From Nitrosomonadales bacterium (lineage in GTDB: Bacteria > Pseudomonadota > Gammaproteobacteria > Burkholderiales > Gallionellaceae), in contig JADKHS010000001.1 in NCBI GenBank assembly GCA_016721605.1, positions 1-64,000 on the forward strand: a DNA stretch of 64,000 nt, read 5' to 3'. Position numbers and translations under genes: made by a program. Positions 28,057 to 37,132 of the stretch are shown piece by piece; the stretch's first letter is position 1, and every line of letters begins with the position of its first letter. A model generated the notes under the pieces. It saw only the letters and a program-made list of their open reading frames with translations. It did no database searches and was not told the DNA's origin.

Positions 28057-29109
28057 CTAGCAGCAGCCGGAAGCCGCCGCGCTTTCGTGTTGTGCGATTT
28101 CATATTGCGTAAAGGGAATGTCGCTACCGCATCCGGCAAAAACTCCATAGTGCCGGCTAAAATCGCCGATGAACTCGAAGTGTTCCCTGAATCGGGAATC
28201 ATGCAGCATGTGCCAAGTGTTGCCACACACCGGGAATATCCGCCCGGCTTCGATGCCGTGATGATTATCGAGGATAAAGCGATGCGGATGATCGGGTATC
28301 GTGCCGCGATAAATCACCGCCTGGCCGTAATCTTCGCAGGCGGGCTCCAGCCCATCCAACTTGAACAACCTATAAGTGGCCGAGAAAAAGCGGATGTTGC
28401 CGGCCCGCTCAGCCAGCTTGGCATCGGTAATATCGAGCGGCTTATCCTCAACCAATCTAGGGTCGGCAAATTCATGGCGCTTGGCAAGATTGATGAAGTC
28501 GTTCCAATACAGCGCCCCACCCAGACACTCACCGTATAGCACGGGATCATTGCGCACCGTGTCTGGCACTCTGCGGTCGGCATAGACATCCGAGAAATAG
28601 AATTCGCCGCCCGGTTTGAGCAAGCGATGCACTTCGCGCAGCACTGCATCTTTGTCCGGCGAAAGATTGATCACGCAATTCGACACGATGACATCAAAAC
28701 TGCCGCTTTCTAACCCAAGTTCATCGAGTTTTTCAATGTAGCCCTGTTTGAAAATAACATTGTCGAAACCGAACACTTCGGCGTGGTAGGCGCGATAATT
28801 TTCCGCAACGGCAAGCTGTTCTGCGGTCATATCCACACCAACCACCTGGCCATTCGCACCAACCAATTGCGCCAACGCATACACATCGCGCCCGGAACCG
28901 CTGCCCAGATCGAGAATGCGGCAACCTTCCAGCAGCGGCGGGCAAACCAAACCGCAGCCGTAGTAGCGCGACATCACTTCAGGATTAATGCGCGCCAGCA
29001 GCGGCTTGAGCCAGTTCGGCACTTGCGACGCATCGCAGCAGGCAGAGGTTTTCAGGTCATCGGAAGTTTGCAGCTGTTTGCCGTAATAGTCTTTAACGAT
29101 TTCATGCAT
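28057..29109 (-). CDS. arsM: Arsenite S-adenosylmethionine methyltransferase (ArsM)
   Basis: 350 residues from the ATG at 29109 (MHEIVKDYYGKQLQTSDDLKTSACC). SAM-binding motif ILDLGSGSGRDVYAL. The arsenic-binding cysteines expected of ArsM are present: the N-terminal CC pair, VSNCVINLSPDK and GECLGGALY. The C-terminal part (about 290-350) has further cysteines (VCGNTWHML, AGCGSDIPF, a final GCC), as in ArsM proteins of arsenosugar clusters. It methylates As(III), supplying the substrate for ArsS. Last gene of the operon, 68 bases after DUF3047. Confidence 0.92.
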   Translation of the reverse strand: MHEIVKDYYGKQLQTSDDLKTSACCDASQVPNWLKPLLARINPEVMSRYYGCGLVCPPLLEGCRILDLGSGSGRDVYALAQLVGANGQVVGVDMTAEQLAVAENYRAYHAEVFGFDNVIFKQGYIEKLDELGLESGSFDVIVSNCVINLSPDKDAVLREVHRLLKPGGEFYFSDVYADRRVPDTVRNDPVLYGECLGGALYWNDFINLAKRHEFADPRLVEDKPLDITDAKLAERAGNIRFFSATYRLFKLDGLEPACEDYGQAVIYRGTIPDHPHRFILDNHHGIEAGRIFPVCGNTWHMLHDSRFREHFEFIGDFSRHYGVFAGCGSDIPFTQYEIAQHESAAASGCC

Positions 29110-29177
29110 GGTTGTTCCTTGAGCGATTGAATGACAGCGTGCGGTTAACCGCACTTAGATAAACGTTTTTTGCACTT

Positions 29178-29918
29178 TCAATTAGCAAAACACATCGCAT
29201 CTTTTTTAACAAACTGAAAATCAGCGAAGCCGGCATGGGCGCGTTCGCCGGTGTTGTCGGTGTCGGATGCGACGGAAAGCTGAACCAGACGCGCTTGCTC
29301 TGATCCAAATTCAGTAACCATATCCTTTTGCACATCATGCCGTGCAACGACCCATTTTCCTGCATTGGCGGCACCGGATTCTGCCACAATCATGCGGGTA
29401 CGATCGGTATAGGCATTGGGCTTGCGCGTACCCACCGGATAACGGTTATCCCACACGTAATTAATCGCAGCATCGGGCACCGCATCGCCATAGATGCTGC
29501 GTGCCAACTTAAGTTTGATGCGTGTGGCAAAATTCAACGCGGATTCAGGCATGGCAAACGAGACATACACGCGCGCGGCATAATCATCGCCGCCTTTGGT
29601 GGCCATGTCGGCCTTGACCAGTGGGGCATCCACGCGCCAGCGCCAGCACAGCACCGGCGTGCGATTCAAATCCACTTCGACCGGTCGCGCCAACAGCGAC
29701 ATACTGCGCTCGGCGGTGGCTTCGATGGCCAACACATTATCCCATCGGGTAACGCGGTAACGGGTGGGCGGTACTTTTTTATTGAGCTGTATTACTTGCC
29801 ACGGGGACGGGACGTCTACGGACTCCATAGTGAAATGATCGAGCCTAACTTCATCACTCGCTTGGGCCAGCAAAGAAAAACTTCCCCCTATCAGCCACAC
29901 TAAATTTCGTATCTTCAT
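29178..29918 (-). CDS. DUF3047 exported protein of the arsenosugar operon
   Basis: 246 residues from the ATG at 29918, with a signal peptide (KIRNLVWLIGGSFSLLAQASDE). The DUF3047 core is evident: WRWRVDAPL, GDDYAARVYVSFAMP, INYVWDNRYPVGTRKPNAYTDR, and a final beta-strand region GFADFQFVKK. Function unknown; the fold is predicted to be a beta-sandwich. It overlaps the preceding glycosyltransferase by ATGA. I reject the longer start at 30056 because only the shorter one gives a signal peptide. Confidence 0.82.
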   Translation of the reverse strand: MKIRNLVWLIGGSFSLLAQASDEVRLDHFTMESVDVPSPWQVIQLNKKVPPTRYRVTRWDNVLAIEATAERSMSLLARPVEVDLNRTPVLCWRWRVDAPLVKADMATKGGDDYAARVYVSFAMPESALNFATRIKLKLARSIYGDAVPDAAINYVWDNRYPVGTRKPNAYTDRTRMIVAESGAANAGKWVVARHDVQKDMVTEFGSEQARLVQLSVASDTDNTGERAHAGFADFQFVKKDAMCFAN

Positions 29919-30529
29919 GCAACCACCATTTTTGGAGACAAATATTTCAAATCCTGCGGCGCATCCACATCGTGCAACATCTGCCCGACATGCAGCGACC
30001 AGCCGAGCTGCCCGATGCGCGCGATGGTGGTGCGGGCAACCGCATCGGTGCTCCACGGCATCTCACTGAACAGCACTGCACTGTAACGCTTGAGTCCCAG
30101 CAACGCATAGCCGCCATCGGCAGTGCAATGGATGACCGCATCGTGTTCGTGCAATGACTGGGCAGCCTCACGCAGCAAGGTGGCAGACATTTCTACGCAA
30201 TCTGTCCCTATCAATAAAACTGCTTCTGCATTTTCAATGACGCGCTCTGATGCACGCGCCAGTCGCGCACCAAGATCCCCCTCGCCTTGATCGGTAATCT
30301 CAATGCCAAGCGGAAGTTTTATACCTTGCCAAGCGACATCGTCAATCTTAGGCGTGCCGCATAACTCGACCGTGCCGATGCCAGCGGCCAGCGCTTCATG
30401 CAAAGTATTGATCAGCATTTGCTGCGCCAGTTTGGCCGCACCCTCTGCCCCCAGTGCGGGGATCAGGCGCGTTTTGGCGAAACCGGGCAGCGGGGCTTTG
30501 GCAAAGATGATGATACGGGTGGATGTCAT
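29915..30529 (-). CDS. Arsenosugar-type glycosyltransferase (TIGR04282 family)
   Basis: 204 residues from the ATG at 30529 (MTSTRIIIFAKAPLPGFAKTRL). This opening, with GTDCVEMSATLL and TADGGYALLGLKR, defines the small GT-A-like family found with ArsS/ArsM. It probably transfers or activates a sugar or cofactor moiety; the reaction is not known. Overlaps both neighbours by four bases (ATGA), i.e. tight coupling. Confidence 0.88.
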   Translation of the reverse strand: MTSTRIIIFAKAPLPGFAKTRLIPALGAEGAAKLAQQMLINTLHEALAAGIGTVELCGTPKIDDVAWQGIKLPLGIEITDQGEGDLGARLARASERVIENAEAVLLIGTDCVEMSATLLREAAQSLHEHDAVIHCTADGGYALLGLKRYSAVLFSEMPWSTDAVARTTIARIGQLGWSLHVGQMLHDVDAPQDLKYLSPKMVVA

Positions 30530-31200
30530 CGGTAAAACCTCACCAATTCCCCTGCATCCGTGCCGCGCCAATACGCCCAGCGCAAACGCCACATCAGCAG
30601 GATGGTGCGCCACACTCCATGCGACTCCCAACGCCGACCGGATGTCGTCACGCAATGTGCGATGCAGGCGGGACGCGAAAACGCCAGCAACCGTTTGCTT
30701 AGCTCCACATCCTCCATTAGTGGCTGGTCAGGGAATCCCCGCAAATGCTCGAACACGGCACGCCGCACGAATATCGCCTGGTCGCCGGTGGCAATTCCGG
30801 TCAGGCGTGAGCGCCAATTCATCAAGCGGCTGACCACGCGCAACATAAAAGGACGACCGGTAATGCAAACATCGAAGCGCCCCCAGCAATACTCTTTATT
30901 AGCCAAAGATTGTTCGATGTGGCGTGTTACGCCCTGTGGCAGGCGCGTGTCGGCATGCAGAAACAACAACACATCACCGCTGGCCTGTGATGCGCCGGCA
31001 TTCATTTGTTTTGCCCGGCCACGGACAGTGCGCAACGCAATGAATCCAACTACTTCGCACAGCATTGCTGATCCATCAGTGCTACCGCCGTCGACAAATA
31101 TGATCTCGCAACCGGCCCGCTGGAATGGCAGCAAGTGCGCGAACAATTCCGGCAATTGCTCCGCTTCGTTGAGCATCGGCACGATAATGGACAGGCGCAT
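30526..31200 (-). CDS. Arsenosugar-type family-2 glycosyltransferase (TIGR04283 family)
   Basis: 224 residues: MRLSIIVPMLNEAEQLPELF, FVDGGSTDGSAML (nucleotide-sugar site), GRAKQMNAGASQASGDVLLFLHADTRLP (DxD-like HAD) and EDVELSKRLLAF. GT-A fold, cytoplasmic, no membrane anchor except a hydrophobic patch near the end. Usually paired with the TIGR04282 protein, as here. Starts three bases after the fusion gene ends. Confidence 0.9.
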   Translation of the reverse strand: MRLSIIVPMLNEAEQLPELFAHLLPFQRAGCEIIFVDGGSTDGSAMLCEVVGFIALRTVRGRAKQMNAGASQASGDVLLFLHADTRLPQGVTRHIEQSLANKEYCWGRFDVCITGRPFMLRVVSRLMNWRSRLTGIATGDQAIFVRRAVFEHLRGFPDQPLMEDVELSKRLLAFSRPACIAHCVTTSGRRWESHGVWRTILLMWRLRWAYWRGTDAGELVRFYR

Positions 31201-31203
31201 CGT

Positions 31204-33354
31204 TCAGCCTCGCTTCCAGGCGTGATAGCGCTTCATCCACGCCAGCACTTTTTGCGGCGCATGGGCGCGTTTCCATTCTCCGGCCGCATATTTATTTGCT
31301 TCAGCCAGAGTCGGATAGATGTGGATGGTGCTGAGTATCTTGTTCAACCCCAGCCCGTGTTTCATCGCCAACACGAACTCGATTATTAAATCGCCAGCGT
31401 GCTCGCCAACGATGGTGACACCAAGGATCTTGTCCTTACCGGGCACGGTCAGCACCTTGACGAAGCCATACGCCGTGCCATCGGCAATGGCGCGATCAAG
31501 ATCGTCCATGCCGTATTTCACGACGTCATAAGCGATGCCTTGCTCGCGCGCTTCCTGTTCGTTTAGCCCGACGCGCGCGACTTCTGGATCAATAAAAGTT
31601 GACCAAGGCACCACCGAGTAATCCACCTTGAATTTCCAGAAGTCACCAAACAGCGCATTCACCGTGGCATACCATCCTTGGTGGGCGGCGGTATGGGTAA
31701 ACTGGTATGGCCCGGCTACGTCGCCCGCCGCAAAGATATTGGGATAAATAGTTTCCAGATAGTCATTGGTGGCCACTGTGCGCTGGGTTTCAATCCCCAG
31801 TTCTTCCAGGCCGTAGCCTGTCAGCCGCGCCACGCGGCCTACCGCGCACAACAGCGCGTCGAACTCGATACGGCGCGATTTGCCATCCTGTTCAACCACG
31901 ATGTATTTGTGCCCGTCTTCCTGCCCGCAGCGCACGGCCTTATGGTCGGTCAGCACGTCCACCCCATCTGCGCTGAGCGACGCGCGTGCCAACTCGGAGA
32001 CTTCGCTATCTTCGCGAACCATAATGCGCGCCCCCCTCTCGATCTGGGTGACGTGCGAGCCCAACCGCGCAAAACTCTGAGCCAGTTCACAACCGATCGG
32101 GCCACCGCCCAGCACCACCAGGCGCGGAGGTGCTGTGTCCAACTTGGCGAATGTTTCCCACAGCGTGTCGCTGGTAACGTAGCCCACCTCATCCAAACCG
32201 GGCAGTGGCGGCACGAAAGGGCGCGCGCCGGTGGCAATGATGATGCTGCGCGTGGTAAGCACTTGATTCGTGCCATCTTTCAATTTGATTTCCACCGTCC
32301 ACGGGTCAGTGATGCGCGCATAGCCTTGCAGCACTTCCACGCCCAGGCCGGTATAGCGTTCCACGCTGTCGTGCGGCGCCACGCTGCGGATGACCTCTTG
32401 CACGCGCGCCATCACCTTGCGAAAGCTGAACTTTGCTTCGCTCGCCTCCAGCCCGTAATGATCGGCGTGGCGCATCTGGTGCGCCAGCTTGGCACTTTTG
32501 ATCAATGCCTTGCTCGGCACGCAGCCGTAGTTGAGGCAATCGCCCCCCATCTTGCCCGCCTCGATCAGCGTCACCTTGGCCTTGACCGCCGACGCGATGT
32601 AGGCGGACACCAGCCCACCTGCTCCGCCGCCGATCACGATCAGATTGCGGTCGAATCGTGCAGGCGGATTCCATTTGGCATAAGCACGGCGGCGTTGCAG
32701 CCAAGCCGTAATTTTTTTGGCGATCAACGGAAAACCGCCTAACAATACGAACGAAAACAATATGCCCGGCGACAAGATGCCGGACAGGCTTTGCACTTGC
32801 GCGAGCTGCGTCCCTGCATTCACGAACACCAACGTGCCCGCCAGCATCCCCACCTGGCTGACCCAATAAAAAGTGCGGGTGCGCATCGGCGTGAGTCCCA
32901 TCAGCAGGTTGACGAGAAAAAATGGAAACACGGGAATCAGACGCAGGGTAAACAGGTACAAAGCCCCGTCTTTCGCCATCCCGTCGTTAATCGCTTTCAA
33001 CTTGTCGCCGAAGCGTTGCTGCACGGTGTCGCGCAACACAAAGCGCGAGGTGAGGAAAGCCAGTGTCGCGCCGATGCTGGAAGCGAATGATACCAACAGC
33101 GTGCCCATCACCAACCCAAACAACGCACCCATGGCCAGTGTCATGACCAATGCGCCCGGCAAAGAAAGCGCGGCGGCGATTACGTACAACACAAAACCGA
33201 CTGCCGCGACCAACCACGGTGACTGTGCCTTGAGCTCAGCAAAATCATGCTGGCTCTGCTTGAGCGATTCCAGCGTCAAAAAATGCCCAAGATCGAAGGC
33301 AAAGAAGCTAACCAGCAGCACCAGGATCAGCAGCACGAGCAGCGCACGCTTCAT
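31204..33354 (-). CDS. VTT (TVP38/DedA-type) membrane domain fused to a mercuric-reductase-like flavoprotein
   Basis: 716 residues from the ATG at 33354. Residues 1-230 form a VTT/SNARE-associated membrane domain (LSLPGALVMTLAMGALFG, RFGDKLKAINDGMAKDGALYLFTLRLIPVFPFFLVNLLMGL). From about 240 a class I pyridine-nucleotide-disulphide oxidoreductase follows: FAD site GGGAGGLVSAYIAS, redox pair GGDCLNYGCVPSK, NAD(P) site VVLGGGPIGCELAQ, second FAD motif NIFAAGDVAGPYQFTH and a dimerisation domain. The C-terminal Cys pair of true mercuric reductases and the HxxxxE of lipoamide dehydrogenase are not obvious; HIYPTLAEA is present. It could reduce disulphides or arsenicals at the membrane. Confidence 0.9.
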   Translation of the reverse strand: MKRALLVLLILVLLVSFFAFDLGHFLTLESLKQSQHDFAELKAQSPWLVAAVGFVLYVIAAALSLPGALVMTLAMGALFGLVMGTLLVSFASSIGATLAFLTSRFVLRDTVQQRFGDKLKAINDGMAKDGALYLFTLRLIPVFPFFLVNLLMGLTPMRTRTFYWVSQVGMLAGTLVFVNAGTQLAQVQSLSGILSPGILFSFVLLGGFPLIAKKITAWLQRRRAYAKWNPPARFDRNLIVIGGGAGGLVSAYIASAVKAKVTLIEAGKMGGDCLNYGCVPSKALIKSAKLAHQMRHADHYGLEASEAKFSFRKVMARVQEVIRSVAPHDSVERYTGLGVEVLQGYARITDPWTVEIKLKDGTNQVLTTRSIIIATGARPFVPPLPGLDEVGYVTSDTLWETFAKLDTAPPRLVVLGGGPIGCELAQSFARLGSHVTQIERGARIMVREDSEVSELARASLSADGVDVLTDHKAVRCGQEDGHKYIVVEQDGKSRRIEFDALLCAVGRVARLTGYGLEELGIETQRTVATNDYLETIYPNIFAAGDVAGPYQFTHTAAHQGWYATVNALFGDFWKFKVDYSVVPWSTFIDPEVARVGLNEQEAREQGIAYDVVKYGMDDLDRAIADGTAYGFVKVLTVPGKDKILGVTIVGEHAGDLIIEFVLAMKHGLGLNKILSTIHIYPTLAEANKYAAGEWKRAHAPQKVLAWMKRYHAWKRG

Positions 33355-34323
33355 GCTGCGGCGTTTTCTTCTTTCAATGCGCCGCCGCAACTGCTGCCCT
33401 GCCCGGCAGTGCAGCCGAAGCAGTGGCCGGCAACATTGATCGGATGGCCTTGCAAATCTTGCAGCAGCAGATCACGCAAATGCGGACGACCCTGGCCGGG
33501 GATGGCTAGTTCCAACTGCTGGTTGAAATCGCAGTCGTAAAGAAATCCCTGCCAATCCACGCTAACCAAGTTGCGGCACATCACCGTGTCGAGATTGGCA
33601 GCGGCGAAGTTTTCTTTAAGTAGACGCAAGTAATCGTTGAACTGGCCTTTGGAGACCAACATTGAACCGAAACGCTGGATCGGCATATTGGTGATGGCAA
33701 ACAGCTGGTTGAACACGATGCCAAAATGCTCGAACAACTCGCGCTGGTAATCTGCTTGCAACGCCGTTTGATCTGGCGGCAGTGTAGCGCCCTGTGGATT
33801 GAACACCAAGTTCAGCGTCAGGCCGCTGCCAGGCTGCCCGTAACCCAGCGCATTAAGTTTTTGCAATGCGGCGATACTCTTGTCGAACGTGCCTTTGCCG
33901 CGCTGTTTGTCCACATTTTCCAACGAGTAACAGGGCAGCGAGGCGACAATCTCAACCTGTTGCGCAGCGAGAAATTCGGCGAGATCTTCCTGTCCCGGCT
34001 CGAACAAAATGGTGAGATTGCAACGGTCAATCACCTTGCGCCCTTGCGCGAGCGGCACGCACCAGATCACGAAAGCCCTCATGCAATTCCGGTGCGCCGC
34101 CAGTTAGATCGAGCGTGTGCAAGTCCCGCGCCGCCAACACCTGTGGAATCAACGCCAGCGTTTCACTATCCATCATCTCGGTACGATTCGGCCCGGCATT
34201 CACATGGCAATGCACGCAAGTCTGGTTGCACTTGTAACCCAGATTGACTTGTAGAATTTCCAGCGTATGACGACGCAAGGCGGGGAATTCAGTGGCTTGT
34301 AACAAAGGCAGAGTGGCGTGCAT
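33351..34323 (-). CDS. arsS: Radical SAM protein ArsS (arsenosugar biosynthesis), two-base frameshift
   Basis: Radical SAM enzyme that transfers a 5'-deoxyadenosyl group to methylated arsenic. The 4Fe-4S motif CNQTCVHC and GYKCNQTCVHCHVNAGP are in the first part (34323-34027). The second part holds LTLNLVFNPQGATLPPDQ and the typical end GHCFGCTAGQGSSCGG. The frame breaks near 34060, where CGCGCAAGGGCGC appears to have lost one CG unit (ARAQGRKVIDRCNLT when restored). About 323 residues. ATG at 34323 with AGGA. First gene of the operon. Confidence 0.92.
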
Positions 34324-34443
34324 GACTTATTCCTGTGAAATATTTGATCCATCGCAACTGTACCAGACCGACAATGCAATACGTTTCTAAATGGTGGTCG
34401 TTCCAGAAACCTGATTACTTACAAAGTAAAACTTTGCAGCATA

Positions 34444-34639
34444 GTAGGTTGGGCTGAATGAAAATGAAGCCCAACATTACAGGAGGGGATGAACAGATGC
34501 GTTACCAATGCGTCGATGTAGCGGAAGATACATAAGGCCGAACTCACGCGGCGAATGAAAAGACAAACACCTTCGTTGCCTGCCACCAGGCCAAGCGTGA
34601 GCGAGATGTTGGGCTTCATTTCATTCAGCCTAACCTACC
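34444..34639. repeat. Long inverted repeat pair, about 32 bp arms
   Basis: 34444-34476 (starting GTAGGTTGGGCTGAATGAAA) and the reverse complement of 34608-34639 (starting GTAGGTTAGGCTGAATGAAA) are nearly identical. Each arm can itself fold (TTGGGCT...AGCCCAA). About 130 bases lie between them without a recognisable gene. Probably a REP/MITE-like intergenic element downstream or upstream of arsS. Confidence 0.75.
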
Positions 34640-34664
34640 GGGCTTGATTGTCTTTTTCGTAAGG

Positions 34665-34930
34665 TTAGTTGAGGTCTCTAATCTTTTCCCGAATGCCATC
34701 TACAATCTTCCCAGCTGAGTTCCAGAACAGTGTTTGCTGCTTTTCCGCTGTTTTGAGCCAAATTGGTCACGTAGCAAGATCCACTGTCTTATCTGCAGTT
34801 TCTAAGACAGTATTTGCTGTTTTTTCTGCTGTCTTTGAACTAGTCTGGTATACATCCGATGCAAAGATCAACCGTCTTATCTATAGCCCTTACCTGTCTT
34901 GATTTGAGTGAGTCCTTATTCACGACGATA
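34665..34930 (-). pseudogene. Degraded gene for a Lys/Thr/Asp-rich helical protein
   Basis: Minus-strand translation gives KTAEKTANTVLETADKTVDLAT-stop-PIWLKTAEKQQTL and WNSAGKIVDGIREKIRDLN-stop at 34665. The KTAEK...ADKTVDLA unit recurs imperfectly, so the DNA is an approximate tandem duplication. A stop and frame changes interrupt it. It resembles phasin-like or other amphipathic helical repeat proteins but I cannot name it. Confidence 0.4.
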
Positions 34931-35074
34931 TAGGGACCTTTGTGTCACATCACTAAAGCGATTTTCCAAAAGTTGCGGCAACAGACCCGATGTACTTCTT
35001 TGGCTCTTCGATGTTCTCTGAGCTGAGTATTTGCTTTTGTCTTTCTTAACAAAAGCTAGATTGACTTGATTAAT

Positions 35075-35345
35075 TCAATGCCGACTTCTAGCCGCTTTAC
35101 TGATCTGCTCAAGCGTATCCTCGCGTTCAGTAAGGGTTAATGCATTCCATCCGTAAATAATGGCACCAACAGCGGGAGATCATACCGAAAGGACTGCAAG
35201 TCATCGATGCGGTAGCAACAACAGCCGTGAATGGGTTGCCTAGTATAAATTGACCAACAGCGATGACTGCAAGCGGCGTGACGTATAACCAATCGCAAAC
35301 CGACTTCGCCCCTTCTAAAACCTTACCTGTTCGAAATGGTGACAT
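35075..35345 (-). pseudogene. Degraded small membrane protein gene
   Basis: From 35345 the frame reads GKVLEGAKSVCDWLYVTPLAVIAVGQFILGNPFTAVVATAS, a membrane protein. After about residue 47 the coherent sequence moves to another frame (VGAIIYGWNALTLTEREDTL, EQISKAARSRH-stop at 35075). Downstream, 34950-35070 carries another fragment (SSENIEEPKKYIGSVAATFG). Not assigned to a family. Confidence 0.4.
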
Positions 35346-35512
35346 TCGCGGGATTGCTTCATGTCGTCAAATAAATTATTAATACCATTATTAATATCTT
35401 TGTAATCTGATACATCGCGCTAATTACTGATGCTATTGGGCTGGGTAAAAGGAATTGACATTTCTATCTCAATATTTCGGGGGCTTGTACTGAAACGATA
35501 AATTCTCCTTGA

Positions 35513-35728
35513 TTAACCATCGAGCAACAGACTCTCTATGAACTGATCGTTTTTAATGTGTTTTTTCTGAAGGTTTGTGCCAGAATACGCTATCGCGAGA
35601 CCGCCAATTAATAACAGTAATAACGCAAGATTTAATGCACCTGAGAACAAACTGACCCAAACCGATAGAGCGCCTAGTTTGATGAATACAACAGCTAGAA
35701 CTACAAACAAAAGAAAAGTCCAAAACAT
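35513..35728 (-). CDS. Small two-segment membrane protein
   Basis: 71 residues from the ATG at 35728, chosen over the frame's earlier ATG at 35752 because AAAGGA lies eight bases before it. Two hydrophobic segments (FWTFLLFVVLAVVFIKLGALSVWVSLF and ALNLALLLLLIGGLAIAYSG), then a charged tail. No known function. Confidence 0.5.
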   Translation of the reverse strand: MFWTFLLFVVLAVVFIKLGALSVWVSLFSGALNLALLLLLIGGLAIAYSGTNLQKKHIKNDQFIESLLLDG

Positions 35729-35921
35729 GGTAGGCATCCTTTCATCAATCAAAAATACGTTATAAATCTTAATTCGCTACTTAAATGCGCCTCACATCAA
35801 CAATACTCCCCACCAAAAAATAGGAGATAGTAGCTTCGCTTGGAACAAATTGACTCAGCGAATTTATATGCAGAATGTCATACTCGGGGCTCAAAAGAGT
35901 GCGCCCAAGGTAGAAAAAATT

Positions 35922-36820
35922 ATGAATCGTACCGAACGTTTTTATTTGATTGAACCAAATACTTTCTGAACGAAAGTAGTATCTCGTCAGGAATTGATTC
36001 AACAACTTTGCATTTCTTGGGGAACGCTCAAACGTCTTGACATATCTCAAAGATAGGTTCAATGCACCATCATTTCGATCGAGATTCGGCGGTTATCGGA
36101 TACACCTAGCGTTGGTCCCAAATTCAATCGGACTCTGGTTCAATGCTGATGAAACGTATGCTCTACTTGCCATGCATCAAATGCTTTCAGAACTTGAACC
36201 TGGCTTGCACTCCCAGTTCACCTGCTATCGCGTTAGAGACGATTGTTGGGGGTGATGCCCCCAATTTGATGATGTGTCCAAAAGCATTCGTCAGCACGTA
36301 CTGGTGCGCGACAAAAAATCCGGAACACTGGCCGGCACAAGGGCTATTCTTGACACAAGGCAAATTCACATTCGGCATTTTAATCGTCCCGCAACGAATA
36401 CACCGAGGCGGCGAGTTGTCGCCTCAGCGCATTGTGTTTACCGTAGCAACTGGTACCTAGAATGCTGGTGTCACACTCGCAAGGCGCTACGTCGTTTTTC
36501 CTTGGATGCGATTGACAGTGTCAGAAAGTTATGCAGTGCCGCGAAAAATTCATGAAAAAATCGAAGAAGATTTGGTGGGAGCTATGGCATTTATGGTGGC
36601 AACAAAGCAACAGGCAGTGCTGCGTTTCTATCCACGCCTCACGCTGGGGATCCAACGAGGCATCCAGAGCATGGGTGAATTCGATGCTGAGGGGGATACG
36701 TTTTAAAAACCTTATGCCGATCCGACGGAATTAATCATGGACATACTTCGTCAAGGGGCATCATGTGGAGTGTTAAAACCAGGTTGCACTTCGCGTGAAA
36801 TCCAGAAGAGGCTGAAATGA
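35922..36820 (+). pseudogene. WYL-domain transcriptional regulator, decayed
   Basis: Pieces in all three frames line up along a WYL regulator. HTH part: MNRTERFYLIE, stop, then SRQELIQQLCISWGTLKRLD and YLKDRFNAPS. Linker: GLWFNADETYALLAMHQMLSELEPGL. WYL domain: RQIHIRHFNRPATNTPRR, HCVYRSNWYLECWCHTRKALRRFSLDAI. C-terminus: QQAVLRFYPRL and PYADPTELIMDILRQGASC, ending at 36820. At least five frame changes and one stop make it clearly a pseudogene. Intact relatives sense ligands or DNA damage and often control defence or metabolic genes. Confidence 0.8.
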
Positions 36821-37132
36821 TAGTGGCCGCTTACAAATAACACAGATTTCAGATTGCGCGGGGTAAGGTCTCAATACTGTTCGGATGGCGCGCTTGACTA
36901 TGTGTTTTGTCTGTTTAACACGTATATTTGAACTTAGTTTTCTTAAACGGCAGTATTGGGTCACGACTATAAAGGTTGCATAAGGCGGTGTGTTATTTAG
37001 CTAGTGACCCCACGTACATGTACTACATTGCTAGCCCCCATTTTCCATTGCGCTCTCCGTCGATGACAACTCAGCCCGGCAGTTGGGCTGAATTGCGTTT
37101 TGAGACATTTCCATATGGTGCTCAATGGATGT
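36821..37132. other. Intergenic, short repeat shared with 47.7 kb
   Basis: No gene recognised. About 31 bases at 37003-37035 (AGTGACCCCACGTACATGTA then CTACATTGCTA) resemble 47750-47780 with a few differences, suggesting a shared relic. Confidence 0.35.

Noticed and set aside
29328..29903. 191-codon open frame antisense to DUF3047
   Set aside because: Histidine/isoleucine-rich shadow without a ribosome site; the sense gene is well supported.
31678..32742. 354-codon open frame antisense to the VTT-reductase fusion
   Set aside because: A shadow of a high-GC gene: the opposite strand carries a complete flavoprotein with all motifs, and this frame has no recognisable domain.
35781..36062. 93-codon minus-strand open frame
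   Set aside because: It is antisense to the recognisable start of the WYL regulator pseudogene.
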